This document shows positions 24,210 to 30,027 of a DNA stretch of 34,013 nucleotides, one piece after another. The stretch is from an uncultured Clostridia bacterium (GTDB taxonomy: Bacteria > Bacillota > Clostridia > Christensenellales > Borkfalkiaceae), in contig CAMNIW010000003.1 of the NCBI GenBank assembly GCA_946540675.1, forward strand, positions 1 to 34,013, given 5' to 3'. The position numbers and the translations under genes were made by a program. The notes beneath the pieces were generated by a model. It saw nothing but the letters and a program-made list of their open reading frames with translations. It made no database searches and had not been told where the DNA came from. The first letter of the stretch is position 1; the number at the start of each line of letters is the position of its first letter.

Positions 24210-24640
24210 TTACATACCCGCCGCCCGAAAGATAACAACCATTGACGGGAACGGCGCGGCGTTTTTACTATCTCCAAATTTCAATCGCCCTTTAACGAAG
24301 CGAATTTCGGATCGGTGTATTATGTAATCGTGAAAATATCTTGTGTCGGTTCTCGCGGGGATCAACATAACAACAAGTGTTTCGGGCTTGATTGCTTCTT
24401 CGTAACACTTTTTAACCCAATCCCCAATTTTGCTATAAGGCGGGTTGCAAAATACGCGCTGCCCCCCCAATTCTGCAAAAGTCCGTTGTCGTCCGCCGTG
24501 AAATAGTTTTCGACTTTGTGGTTTTCTGCGTCTGCGCAAGGATCAAGGGTAAAACAAAATTCTTCGTTCAATTTGTCGAAGAAGTCTTGCGGCGTCGCCC
24601 ATTGATCCGATTTGCTGCTAAACATAACTTCTTTGTTCAT
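24210..24640 (-). pseudogene. dam: Phage Dam-type DNA N6-adenine methyltransferase, split by a frameshift in a G-run
   Basis: The track shows two ORFs (24362-24640 and 24210-24539) that are one gene. Frame 1 gives FSSKSDQWATPQDFFDKLNEEFCFTLDPCADAENHKVENYFTADDNGLLQNWGG; frame 2 continues with QRVFCNPPYSKIGDWVKK...VMLIPARTDTRYFHDYI...KGRLKFG...APFPSMVVIF. Together these match phage Dam methyltransferases, with NPPY as the catalytic motif. The switch falls in seven G on the coding strand (24463-24469 C-run on plus); one more G restores ~143 aa. Could be sequencing error, inactivating mutation or slippage-controlled expression. ATG 24640 follows AGAAAGGAAATAAACCACA. Confidence 0.85.
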
Positions 24641-24662
24641 TGTGGTTTATTTCCTTTCTGCT

Positions 24663-24678
24663 TGCTTAATATATTAAG
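24663..24678. promoter_or_regulatory. Operator-like palindrome at the cro/dam junction
   Basis: GCTTAATATATTAAGC is a perfect 16-bp palindrome overlapping the stop of the cro-like gene and lying just upstream of the dam ribosome binding site. It shares TTAATAT.TTAA with the sites in the divergent switch region, so it is probably a third binding site for the same regulators. Confidence 0.6.
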
Positions 24679-24874
24679 CATTGACGCCCGAAAAAAGTTC
24701 GTTGATACCGACGTCAAGTGCTTTTGCGATCTTAAATAGTGTCTTTGTTGTTGTCGTGTCCGTTCTTCCGGTTTCAAGCCCGTTTATGATCGAACGGGAA
24801 ACGCCGCTTTTTTTCGATAATTCTTCTTGTGTGATCCTGCGATCTTCTCTTATTCTCTTTCCGACGTATTCCAT
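24674..24874 (-). CDS. Cro-like HTH repressor (lytic side of the switch)
   Basis: 66 aa; ATG at 24874, RBS GGAAAGGAG. A single HTH_3 domain: VGKRIREDRRITQEELSKKSGVSRSIINGLETGRTDTTTTKTLFKIAKALDVGINELF, with Q-E-E-L-S-K-K-S-G-V-S as the turn region. First gene of the long minus-strand operon, divergent from the plus-strand repressor. Expected to repress the lysogenic promoter and allow lytic transcription. Confidence 0.88.
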   Translation of the reverse strand: MEYVGKRIREDRRITQEELSKKSGVSRSIINGLETGRTDTTTTKTLFKIAKALDVGINELFSGVNA

Positions 24875-24913
24875 AATTTATTTATCTCCTTTCCGGCGTC
24901 TGCTGCCTTGCTA

Positions 24914-24952
24914 TGTTTAATATGTTAAGCGTTGTTGTTTAATATGTCAAGC
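24914..24952 (-). promoter_or_regulatory. Lytic promoter with two tandem operators
   Basis: On the minus strand TTGACA (24945-24950 on plus as TGTCAA), 17 nt, TAACAT (24922-24927). Two 17-bp copies of TGTTTAATATGTYAAGC (24914-24930 and 24936-24952) cover the -10 and -35 elements respectively, spaced 22 bp. Binding of a repressor dimer to either copy would block transcription of cro and the lytic operon. Confidence 0.8.
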
Positions 24953-24965
24953 ACTATTTTTTATA

Positions 24966-25003
24966 TTGTTTAATTTCTTAATCTAATGTATAATATATTA
25001 AAC
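24966..25003 (+). promoter_or_regulatory. Repressor (lysogeny) promoter
   Basis: TTGTTT (24966-24971), 17-nt spacer, TATAAT (24989-24994) on the plus strand, ~33 nt upstream of the repressor ATG at 25027. TAATATATTAAAC (24991-25003) at the -10 region resembles the operator half-sites, so the Cro-like protein could block it. Confidence 0.75.
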
Positions 25004-25026
25004 TTATAAAGAAAGGCGGTGTCACT

Positions 25027-25428
25027 ATGGAATTAGGCGAAATTATAAGGCGTTACCGCGAAGATCACGGGTATAGTTTGCGGAAGTTCGCGGAAATATC
25101 CGGCGTAAGCAATTCTTATTTGTCTATGCTTGAAACCGGACGGCAGCCGTCAAGCGGTCGCCCCGTCGTTCCTACCCTTACAAAACTAAATCAAATTGCG
25201 GCGGCTATGAATATGCGCGTTGATGATCTTATCGCGGTAATGGACGACACGCCCGTTTCGCTTCAAGATCCGATCGCGCCTGCTGCCGCTTTTTCTTTGT
25301 CGGATCTTGAAAAGCAAATTATTATTCGCTTTCGGTCGCTGCCGGACGGCGAAAAGAATATGATTTTGCGGTCGCTTGGTCTTGAAGAAAAAAGGGCGGG
25401 CGGATCTTATGCACAAAACGCGGTATAA
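25027..25428 (+). CDS. CI-like lysogeny repressor (HTH)
   Basis: 133 aa; ATG at 25027, RBS GAAAGGCGG. N-terminal HTH: LGEIIRRYREDHGYSLRKFAEISGVSNSYLSMLETGRQPSSGRPVVPTLTKLNQIAAAMNMRVDDLI. C-terminal ~55 residues (SLSDLEKQIIIRFRSLPDGEKNMILRSLGLEEK) look like a dimerisation segment; no LexA-type peptidase motif, so induction by RecA-cleavage is unlikely. First gene of the plus-strand lysogeny module with its own promoter; expected to hold the lytic promoter off. Confidence 0.85.
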   Translation: MELGEIIRRYREDHGYSLRKFAEISGVSNSYLSMLETGRQPSSGRPVVPTLTKLNQIAAAMNMRVDDLIAVMDDTPVSLQDPIAPAAAFSLSDLEKQIIIRFRSLPDGEKNMILRSLGLEEKRAGGSYAQNAV

Positions 25429-25487
25429 AATGTTTTGTTGTGAACAATGTTATTTATATAAATTACTAATAGAAAGGCGGTGTCTTT

Positions 25488-25892
25488 ATGCAAATCGAAA
25501 TTAGTACCGAAAATTTATTAAAATACGGGAAAGCGGCGCGCGGTAGTTGGGAAAAGGATTTAAACCCGACGCCGGAAGAAAGCGACTTTTTGTCGCTTGT
25601 TTTGCCGTGGCTTCCTGCTGCAAGTGTTGTCGTGGAAAGGCGAAGCGACGATTATTTAAGCGTTATTTGTGGCAATAATGATTTTTTACGTTTTAAATTA
25701 ACGCCGCGCACAAAGTGGCTTTCGCTTAATCTCCCTTTTGAGATCCGCGACAACTATAAAGAAAGTCCGTTGTTTGCTGCTCAAAAGAAGAAATCGGCGA
25801 TCCATTGGAAAGCGTCGCTTTCTTCCCTCTCTGATGTAGAAAACTATAAAGATTTGATAATTGCTTCTTGTCGATATGTGCCGGAAGCGTAG
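25488..25892 (+). CDS. Unknown lysogeny-module protein
   Basis: 134 aa; ATG at 25488, RBS AGAAAGGCGG. I do not recognise it. The pattern DYLSVICGNNDFLRFKLTPRTKWLSLNLPFEIRDNYKESPLFAAQKKKSAIHWKASLSSLSDVENYKDLIIASC resembles small DUF5655-type or MmcQ-like folds seen in phage accessory genes, with one WLSL beta turn. It lies between repressor and integrase, in the lysogenic operon, so it is likely expressed in the prophage and could be an accessory or superinfection-immunity gene. Confidence 0.7.
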   Translation: MQIEISTENLLKYGKAARGSWEKDLNPTPEESDFLSLVLPWLPAASVVVERRSDDYLSVICGNNDFLRFKLTPRTKWLSLNLPFEIRDNYKESPLFAAQKKKSAIHWKASLSSLSDVENYKDLIIASCRYVPEA

Positions 25893-25908
25893 AAAGGAAT
25901 AAACCACA

Positions 25909-27630
25909 ATGAAAAATAAGGCGGGAAACGATAGCCGGATCACGGCGTTATATGTCCGTGTTTCAACGGGTTATCAGATAGACAAAGACTCTTTGCCATT
26001 TCAAAAGAAAGAATTAAAAAACTATTGTGTTCACGTCCTACATATTCCGCCGGACGAAATAGAAATCTACGAAGACGCGGGCAAGTCGGGAAAGAATACC
26101 GACCGCCCCGCCTTTCAAAGAATGATGAAAAAGGTTAAAGCCGGAAGCGTTGCGCGGGTTGTTGTTTATAAGATTGACCGTATAAGCCGAAATCTTGTTG
26201 ACTTCTCTTTGATGTATGACGCTTTTAAAGATAACCGGACGACGTTTATATCACTAAACGAACAATTCGACACGTCAAGCGCAATCGGCGAAGCCGTCCT
26301 TAAAATTATCCTTGTTTTTGCTGAATTAGAAAGAAAACTTACAAGCGAACGTGTAACGGGTGTTATGATCGGGCGCGCGCAAGAATGTAAATGGAACGGG
26401 GCGCGCGTTCCTTACGGTTGGGCGTGGGACGAAGCAAGCGAAAAGCCCGTCCATGATCCAAAAGAAGCCGAAATCGTCAAGCGTATTTATGAAATGTACG
26501 ACGAAAGCCATTCGACAAGCGTTGTTCGTGATTATCTGAATAATAACGATATACCAACGAAGCGGGGCGGATATTGGACGACTAAAACCGTCGGCGATAT
26601 TCTCCACAATCCGATCAACCGCGGCGATTATAGATATAATTATCGTCAAAGCGCGCGCGGGAAGAAGAAACCGGAAGAAGAAGTCGTTTATATTAAAGAC
26701 GTCTTCCCGCCGATTGTGTCCGGTGAATTGTTCGACCGTGTCGAAAAGCAAATGTCCGCAAATTATACCGCCCGCCATTTGAACGGATCGACACATAAAA
26801 GACGTTATGCGCACGTTTTCGCGGGTCTTTTGGTCTGCTGCGATTGTGGGGCGTTCTTTCAATGTGTGGGCGCGGATAAAACCCGCCTAAATGGTTTTAA
26901 GCCGTCATATTATCGTTGTTATACAAGGACGCAAAAACGGGCGTGTTCTGCTGCAAATACAAGCGATATTGTTGTCGGGTCGTTCGTGTTCAATTTTGTT
27001 TCTAATCTGATCGGTGTTTCTAACGACCGCCGGAAGATCTGCAACGCGGGAATTGAAGAAGTCGAAAGGCGGCTTTTAAGCGGCGATCCGTTTTTGGATA
27101 TTGCCGCGATTGATAGCGGATCACTTCGTCAAATATTCGACGCCCTGCGGGGTGTTTCTCGGTCTGCTTCCTCATATATTCCCGCCCCGCTGCCCCAAAG
27201 CAAAGAAAAGGGCGCGTCTATTGCTGCAAAGCGTAAAGAAGCGGACAAAATAACCCGGGCTATGGAACGACTTAAAAAGGCGTATTTATTTGACGACGAA
27301 GCAATGGACGAAAGGGAATATTTAACAACGCGGGCAAGCCTTGAAGAAGATTTGACCCGCCTTAATAACGAAATAGCGGACGCGGAAGAAGCGGCGTTTA
27401 ATGATGTTTCGGAATTATCTTTCGTGCAATCTGCAAGCGAATTTCTTTTGTCGTATAAGATCCAATCCGGCGAACCGATTGTTTATAGTGATTTCGCCCC
27501 GATCGTAGGCAATGAAACGCTAAAGAAATTTGTAAACGTGATAATAGAAAAGATCGAGATTAAAAACGGGCGCGTTGCTTCTATACTTTTCAAAAACGGA
27601 CTTGAAGCACGATTTATATATAAAGTGTAG
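25909..27630 (+). CDS. Large serine integrase (site-specific recombinase)
   Basis: 573 aa; ATG at 25909 after AGAAAGGAATAAACCACA. Resolvase catalytic domain: ITALYVRVSTGYQIDKDSLPFQ with nucleophile Ser19, VVVYKIDRISRNLVDFSLMYDAF, and E-R-K-L-T-S-E-R-V. Then a recombinase domain (NGARVPYGWAWDEASEKPVHDPKEAEIVKRIYEMYDES, DILHNPINRGDYRY), a zinc ribbon with CCDCGAFF...YYRCYTRTQKRAC, and a C-terminal coiled coil (KRKEADKITRAMERLKKAYLFDDEAMD). It would join attP to attB in the host chromosome. The predicted attP lies about 1.3 kb downstream. Confidence 0.95.
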   Translation: MKNKAGNDSRITALYVRVSTGYQIDKDSLPFQKKELKNYCVHVLHIPPDEIEIYEDAGKSGKNTDRPAFQRMMKKVKAGSVARVVVYKIDRISRNLVDFSLMYDAFKDNRTTFISLNEQFDTSSAIGEAVLKIILVFAELERKLTSERVTGVMIGRAQECKWNGARVPYGWAWDEASEKPVHDPKEAEIVKRIYEMYDESHSTSVVRDYLNNNDIPTKRGGYWTTKTVGDILHNPINRGDYRYNYRQSARGKKKPEEEVVYIKDVFPPIVSGELFDRVEKQMSANYTARHLNGSTHKRRYAHVFAGLLVCCDCGAFFQCVGADKTRLNGFKPSYYRCYTRTQKRACSAANTSDIVVGSFVFNFVSNLIGVSNDRRKICNAGIEEVERRLLSGDPFLDIAAIDSGSLRQIFDALRGVSRSASSYIPAPLPQSKEKGASIAAKRKEADKITRAMERLKKAYLFDDEAMDEREYLTTRASLEEDLTRLNNEIADAEEAAFNDVSELSFVQSASEFLLSYKIQSGEPIVYSDFAPIVGNETLKKFVNVIIEKIEIKNGRVASILFKNGLEARFIYKV

Positions 27631-27679
27631 TTTTTGGGGCGTTGCGGTGTAGAAAAAGGGAACATAAAGGCAAAATAAA

Positions 27680-27709
27680 CGGGCGGTTATTCTCCGCCCG
27701 CTTCTTTTT
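27680..27709 (+). terminator. Bidirectional terminator of integrase and RHH genes
   Basis: CGGGCGG and CCGCCCG (7-bp perfect stem, loop TTATTCT) are followed on the plus strand by CTTCTTTTT and on the minus strand by TTTATTTTG. It sits between the converging integrase and RHH genes; the RHH stop codon is inside the loop. Confidence 0.85.
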
Positions 27710-27947
27710 GTTCAAGGTCTGCGTTAATAAGGTCGTTAATATATTCGTTCACGCTCTTATTAAGGGCTTTTGCCCTTTCTTTTACGACCGCCTTTTTACC
27801 CTTTGGCATTGTTAAATTTACGCGGTCGTAATTATTTCGGTTGTATTCGTTCATGTATGCGACTTGATTAAAAACGGGCTTGTCCTGCTGCCCTGCTGCC
27901 GGATCTGCCGCGCCTGCTGCCGCTTCAACTTTTGATATATCTTTCAT
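27687..27947 (-). CDS. Ribbon-helix-helix (Arc/CopG-like) DNA-binding protein
   Basis: 86 aa from ATG 27947 (MKDISKVEAAAGA), overlapping the upstream stop (ATGA), RBS AAAGGGG. The N-terminal ~35 residues are low complexity (ADPAAGQQD) and carry three CCTGCTGC copies. The C-terminal half fits RHH: YDRVNLTMPKGKKAVVKERAKALNKSVNEYINDLINADL. A dimeric DNA-binding regulator is expected. It is one of the candidates to bind the ACATATTGCG palindromes. Confidence 0.78.
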   Translation of the reverse strand: MKDISKVEAAAGAADPAAGQQDKPVFNQVAYMNEYNRNNYDRVNLTMPKGKKAVVKERAKALNKSVNEYINDLINADLEQKEAGGE

Positions 27948-28330
27948 TGTTTGCCCCTTTCCTGCTTGTATTCTTCGCCCGTCCATTGTGTAGACGTAAC
28001 CGTCTTGTCGATTTCCCTTGCGATTTTGTGGAACGCTTCGTCGGCGTCTTTCGCCCAAATATAAAGCGCGTCTTTTTCTTCAATATTGCCGCCCCATATT
28101 TTATACTTTCTTTCGCCGCCCTGCATTTTAACAATGTCTTCGTTGTCGCAATGCGGGCAAAGTCTAAACGTATCAAGCGCGGGCGTTCCCCAAAGCTCGC
28201 CGATCACTTCGTCGTATTCTTTCGCGTCTTCTCCGGTAAACGCTGCGCCGCAAGTCAAGCAACGATACATTGTCTTTCTTTGTTCTTCGGCTGCTGCCGC
28301 TTCGTCCGCGTAAAATTCTTCTAACGTCAT
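27944..28330 (-). CDS. Zinc-ribbon protein
   Basis: 128 aa; ATG at 28330, RBS AGAAAGGCGG. Two CxxC pairs: MYRCLTCGAAFTGED and FRLCPHCDNEDIV flank ~40 residues, forming a zinc ribbon. The C-terminal half (IWGGNIEEKDALYIWAKDADEAFHKIAREID) is helical. Unknown role; adjacent to small regulatory genes near attP. Confidence 0.7.
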   Translation of the reverse strand: MTLEEFYADEAAAAEEQRKTMYRCLTCGAAFTGEDAKEYDEVIGELWGTPALDTFRLCPHCDNEDIVKMQGGERKYKIWGGNIEEKDALYIWAKDADEAFHKIAREIDKTVTSTQWTGEEYKQERGKQ

Positions 28331-28379
28331 AAGATCCCGCCTTTCTGATGATCGGGGCGGTTGCCCGCCCCTGCTGCAA

Positions 28380-28544
28380 TTATAAAGCCTTTTCGATAAA
28401 CTCGACCGCCGCTTTTATGGTTTTGAATGTGTGAAACTCTCGAAAGCCTTTGCCCTCTCTGATGTTTACGAAGTAATGACCGTGTGTTCCGGCGTATCTC
28501 TGTACTTTGTAGCCTTTAAGTTCTCTTACTGTTTCGATCTGCAT
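28380..28544 (-). CDS. Small unknown protein (54 aa, below ORF-track cutoff)
   Basis: ATG at 28544 with AGAAAGGCGGG 5 nt upstream. Product starts MQIETVRELKGYKVQRYAGTHGHYFVNIREG and ends in a short helix (TIKAAVEFIEKAL). The strong RBS and codon choice like its neighbours support it being real. A compact alpha/beta fold is possible; function unknown. Confidence 0.7.
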   Translation of the reverse strand: MQIETVRELKGYKVQRYAGTHGHYFVNIREGKGFREFHTFKTIKAAVEFIEKAL

Positions 28545-28569
28545 ATCTTCCCGCCTTTCTTTGCCTTGT

Positions 28570-28588
28570 GGGGTTAGATCCTAACCCC
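28570..28588. repeat. Perfect inverted repeat
   Basis: GGGGTTAG, 3-nt loop, CTAACCCC; overlaps the stop codon of the 45-aa ORF. No T-tract follows in either direction, so it is more likely an mRNA hairpin or protein-binding dyad than a terminator. Confidence 0.6.
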
Positions 28589-28711
28589 TAACAACATACA
28601 ATTTCTTTTTGCGTCGCAAAACTTCTTGAAGTTTTCTTCGTTATATTCTGCGTTTACCTCTGCTTTTGCTTCTTTGTATGCTTTTAATGCTTTTTCTTTT
28701 GCTTCGTTCAT
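28574..28711 (-). CDS. Small unknown protein (45 aa, below ORF-track cutoff)
   Basis: ATG at 28711 with AGAAAGGATAAACCACA upstream. Product starts MNEAKEKALKAYKEAKAEVNAEYNEENFKKFC; highly charged helix. First gene downstream of the regulated promoter at 28758-28786, hence probably expressed. Confidence 0.65.
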   Translation of the reverse strand: MNEAKEKALKAYKEAKAEVNAEYNEENFKKFCDAKRNCMLLGVRI

Positions 28712-28757
28712 TGTGGTTTATCCTTTCTTGTGTGGTTTATTGCCTTTCGGTAATTAT

Positions 28758-28806
28758 AATATAATACATATTGCGTAATATGTCAATAGTTTATTGCGCA
28801 ATATGT
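28758..28806 (-). promoter_or_regulatory. Promoter with two palindromic operators
   Basis: On the minus strand TTGACA (28781-28786 on plus), 17 nt, TATATT (28758-28763). The 17-nt spacer is covered by ACATATTGCGTAATATGT (28766-28783), and a second copy TTATTGCGCAATATGT (28791-28806) lies just upstream. It drives the small genes 28711 to 27687. A dimer bound to the first site would block RNA polymerase. Confidence 0.75.
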
Positions 28807-28885
28807 GAAAATATTTTTGCAATCAAAAAGGACGGCGGGTTTTCCGTCGCCCTGCAAGTTATAGGCAAATTAGAAAATGCTTTAT

Positions 28886-29101
28886 TTACGCCGTTTGTGG
28901 CGTCTGTGATACTACGTTCATTTGACAACCGAAAGTTACAGTATGACAGAAAAGCGGGCGTCCTAATTCCTCGGATCTTTTCTTTACGATCTCGCGTGCT
29001 TTCTTTATGAAATAATATTGTCTTGCGGGTTCTTCCGTTGGTGGTTCTTTCGTCGTGTCTATTCCTGCAAGGATCTTTTCTATATCGTCGTTATAATTCA
29101 T
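28886..29101 (-). CDS. miaB: 5' fragment of host miaB (tRNA methylthiotransferase), carrying predicted attP
   Basis: ATG at 29101 with AAAGGG and AATAAACCACA upstream. The 71-aa ORF reads ...EEPARQYYFIKKAREIVKKRSEELGRPLFCHTVTFGCQMN, which matches the N-terminus of clostridial MiaB up to the first cluster-binding Cys of the conserved FGCQMN motif; after that it turns into unrelated VVSQTPQTA and stops. This is a partial gene, not a complete enzyme. The switch from MiaB-like to phage-like sequence coincides with the predicted attP centre. After integration the phage part would supply codons 1 to ~58 to the host's remaining miaB. Confidence 0.85.
   Translation of the reverse strand: MNYNDDIEKILAGIDTTKEPPTEEPARQYYFIKKAREIVKKRSEELGRPLFCHTVTFGCQMNVVSQTPQTA
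28903..28950. other. Predicted attP of the serine integrase
   Basis: 48 bp bounded by TCTGTGATACT (28903-28913) and AGTATGACAGA (28940-28950), inverted repeats with one mismatch in 11. Size and layout fit serine-integrase attP sites. The exact centre is the dinucleotide CA at 28926-28927, i.e. TG of the TGT Cys codon in FGCQMN on the minus strand. The crossover dinucleotide is a prediction from symmetry. Confidence 0.72.
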
Positions 29102-29305
29102 TGTGGTTTATTTTCCCTTTCTTTTTGTTGTAACGCGTGATATTATATATTATTTTGTGTATTTCGGCAATAAAAAACGAAGCGAACAAAACAAAGTTAA
29201 GCCCGCCCCGCTTTTTCGTGATATGTGATTTATCCTTAAAGACCAAAAGAAATATTGTTTTGCTGCCGGATCTGCAAGGATCACGGCAACGTCTTTCGCC
29301 TGCCA
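29102..29305 (-). promoter_or_regulatory. Promoter and leader of the phage miaB 5' fragment
   Basis: On the minus strand TTGCCG (29165-29170), 17 nt, TATAAT (29042+100 region: 29142-29147 on plus as ATTATA), then RBS AAAGGG and ATG at 29101. The rest of the ~200-nt gap has no credible gene; a weak GC-rich hairpin lies near 29195-29212. This promoter would drive the rebuilt miaB in a lysogen. Confidence 0.75.
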
Positions 29306-29914
29306 TTAAGCAAAGTAAATTGTTGCTTCGCCTGCTCCTACGACAAAGCCTTTATCGGTTTCGATCCAAACTTTGCCGTCCTGCTTCTTTACGTCTTTTA
29401 CGTTTACTTTGTTGTTTTTGTAAACGCTGCCGATCACTTCGCCGCCGATCTTGTCATAAAGTGGCATAACGGCTTTTGCTGCGTATTCCTGCCCCTTTTT
29501 AAAGTCCACGTCCGGCGCGTCTTCTCCTGCTGCCGCGTCTGCGTTATCGTCTGCGTTATCGTCTGCGTTGTCCTGCTGCAAATCTTCGGGGTTTTCTGCG
29601 CCTGCTTCTTCCTCGCTTGGGATCTCGACTTCAACCGCAACGATCGCCGCGATAAGATCTTCTTTGCTCATATCGTGCGCGCCCTTGATCTCTAAATCTT
29701 TCGCAAGGTCTACAAGATCCTTTTTGTTCCATGTTGCCAACTGTTCGGCGTCAAGGTGTCCCGTTTTAGGATCTTCCGGCGGGTTCATGGAGTCGTTGGC
29801 GGGTTCTTCGCCCGCTGCCTGCTGCGCTTCTTCCTGCGCCTGCTGCAATTCGGCTTTCACTTCCTCTTTTGCTGCTGCTTCGATTTCTGCTTCCTTTGTG
29901 GTTTTCTTTGCCAT
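29306..29914 (-). CDS. Acidic protein with SAP/Rho-N-like (HeH) domain
   Basis: 202 aa from ATG 29914 (MAKKTTKEAEIEAAAKE), with AGAAAGGAG upstream; track start at 29950 unsupported. N-terminal low-complexity Ala/Glu/Gln coil, then HLDAEQLATWNKKDLVDLAKDLEIKGAHDMSKEDLIAAIVA, a helix-extended-loop-helix motif; next an acidic tandem stretch of DNADDNADDNAD, and a C-terminal beta-rich domain (VIGSVYKNNKVNVKDVKKQDGKVWIETDKGFVVG). Such proteins occur near the end of late operons; structural or DNA-binding role unclear. Confidence 0.75.
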   Translation of the reverse strand: MAKKTTKEAEIEAAAKEEVKAELQQAQEEAQQAAGEEPANDSMNPPEDPKTGHLDAEQLATWNKKDLVDLAKDLEIKGAHDMSKEDLIAAIVAVEVEIPSEEEAGAENPEDLQQDNADDNADDNADAAAGEDAPDVDFKKGQEYAAKAVMPLYDKIGGEVIGSVYKNNKVNVKDVKKQDGKVWIETDKGFVVGAGEATIYFA

Positions 29915-29942
29915 TTTGTAAAACTCCTTTCTTTGATTGATG

Positions 29943-30022
29943 AAAGGCAAGCCGCCCGACTTATCCGTGTAACGTTCGGCGCGCTTTGCTTTCCGAACCG
30001 TCGCGGGCGGGTTCTTGCCTTT
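29943..30022 (-). ncRNA. 80-nt nested stem-loop after endolysin gene
   Basis: Three nested perfect stems: AAAGGCAAG/CTTGCCTTT (9 bp), CCGCCCG/CGGGCGG (7 bp) and GTTCGG/CCGAAC (6 bp). It starts 6 nt after the endolysin stop and ends close to the RBS of the next gene. No U-tract follows on the minus strand. It may be an mRNA processing/stability element, an attenuator or a small structured RNA. Confidence 0.5.
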
Positions 30023-30027
30023 ATTGT

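Noticed and set aside
24362-24640. Two separate genes for 24362-24640 and 24210-24539
   Set aside because: They are consecutive parts of one Dam methyltransferase, separated by a one-base shift in a G-run.
28771-29010. Plus-strand ORF of 79 aa
   Set aside because: Non-ATG start inside an operator, no RBS, antisense to the miaB fragment and attP.
29091-29306. Minus-strand 71-aa ORF upstream of miaB fragment
   Set aside because: Overlaps the promoter and start of the miaB fragment, no RBS, composition unlike neighbours.
29137-29695. Plus-strand ORFs (29137-29469, 29255-29695)
   Set aside because: Antisense to the SAP-like gene and its 3' gap; Cys/Leu/Arg-rich translations typical of shadows.
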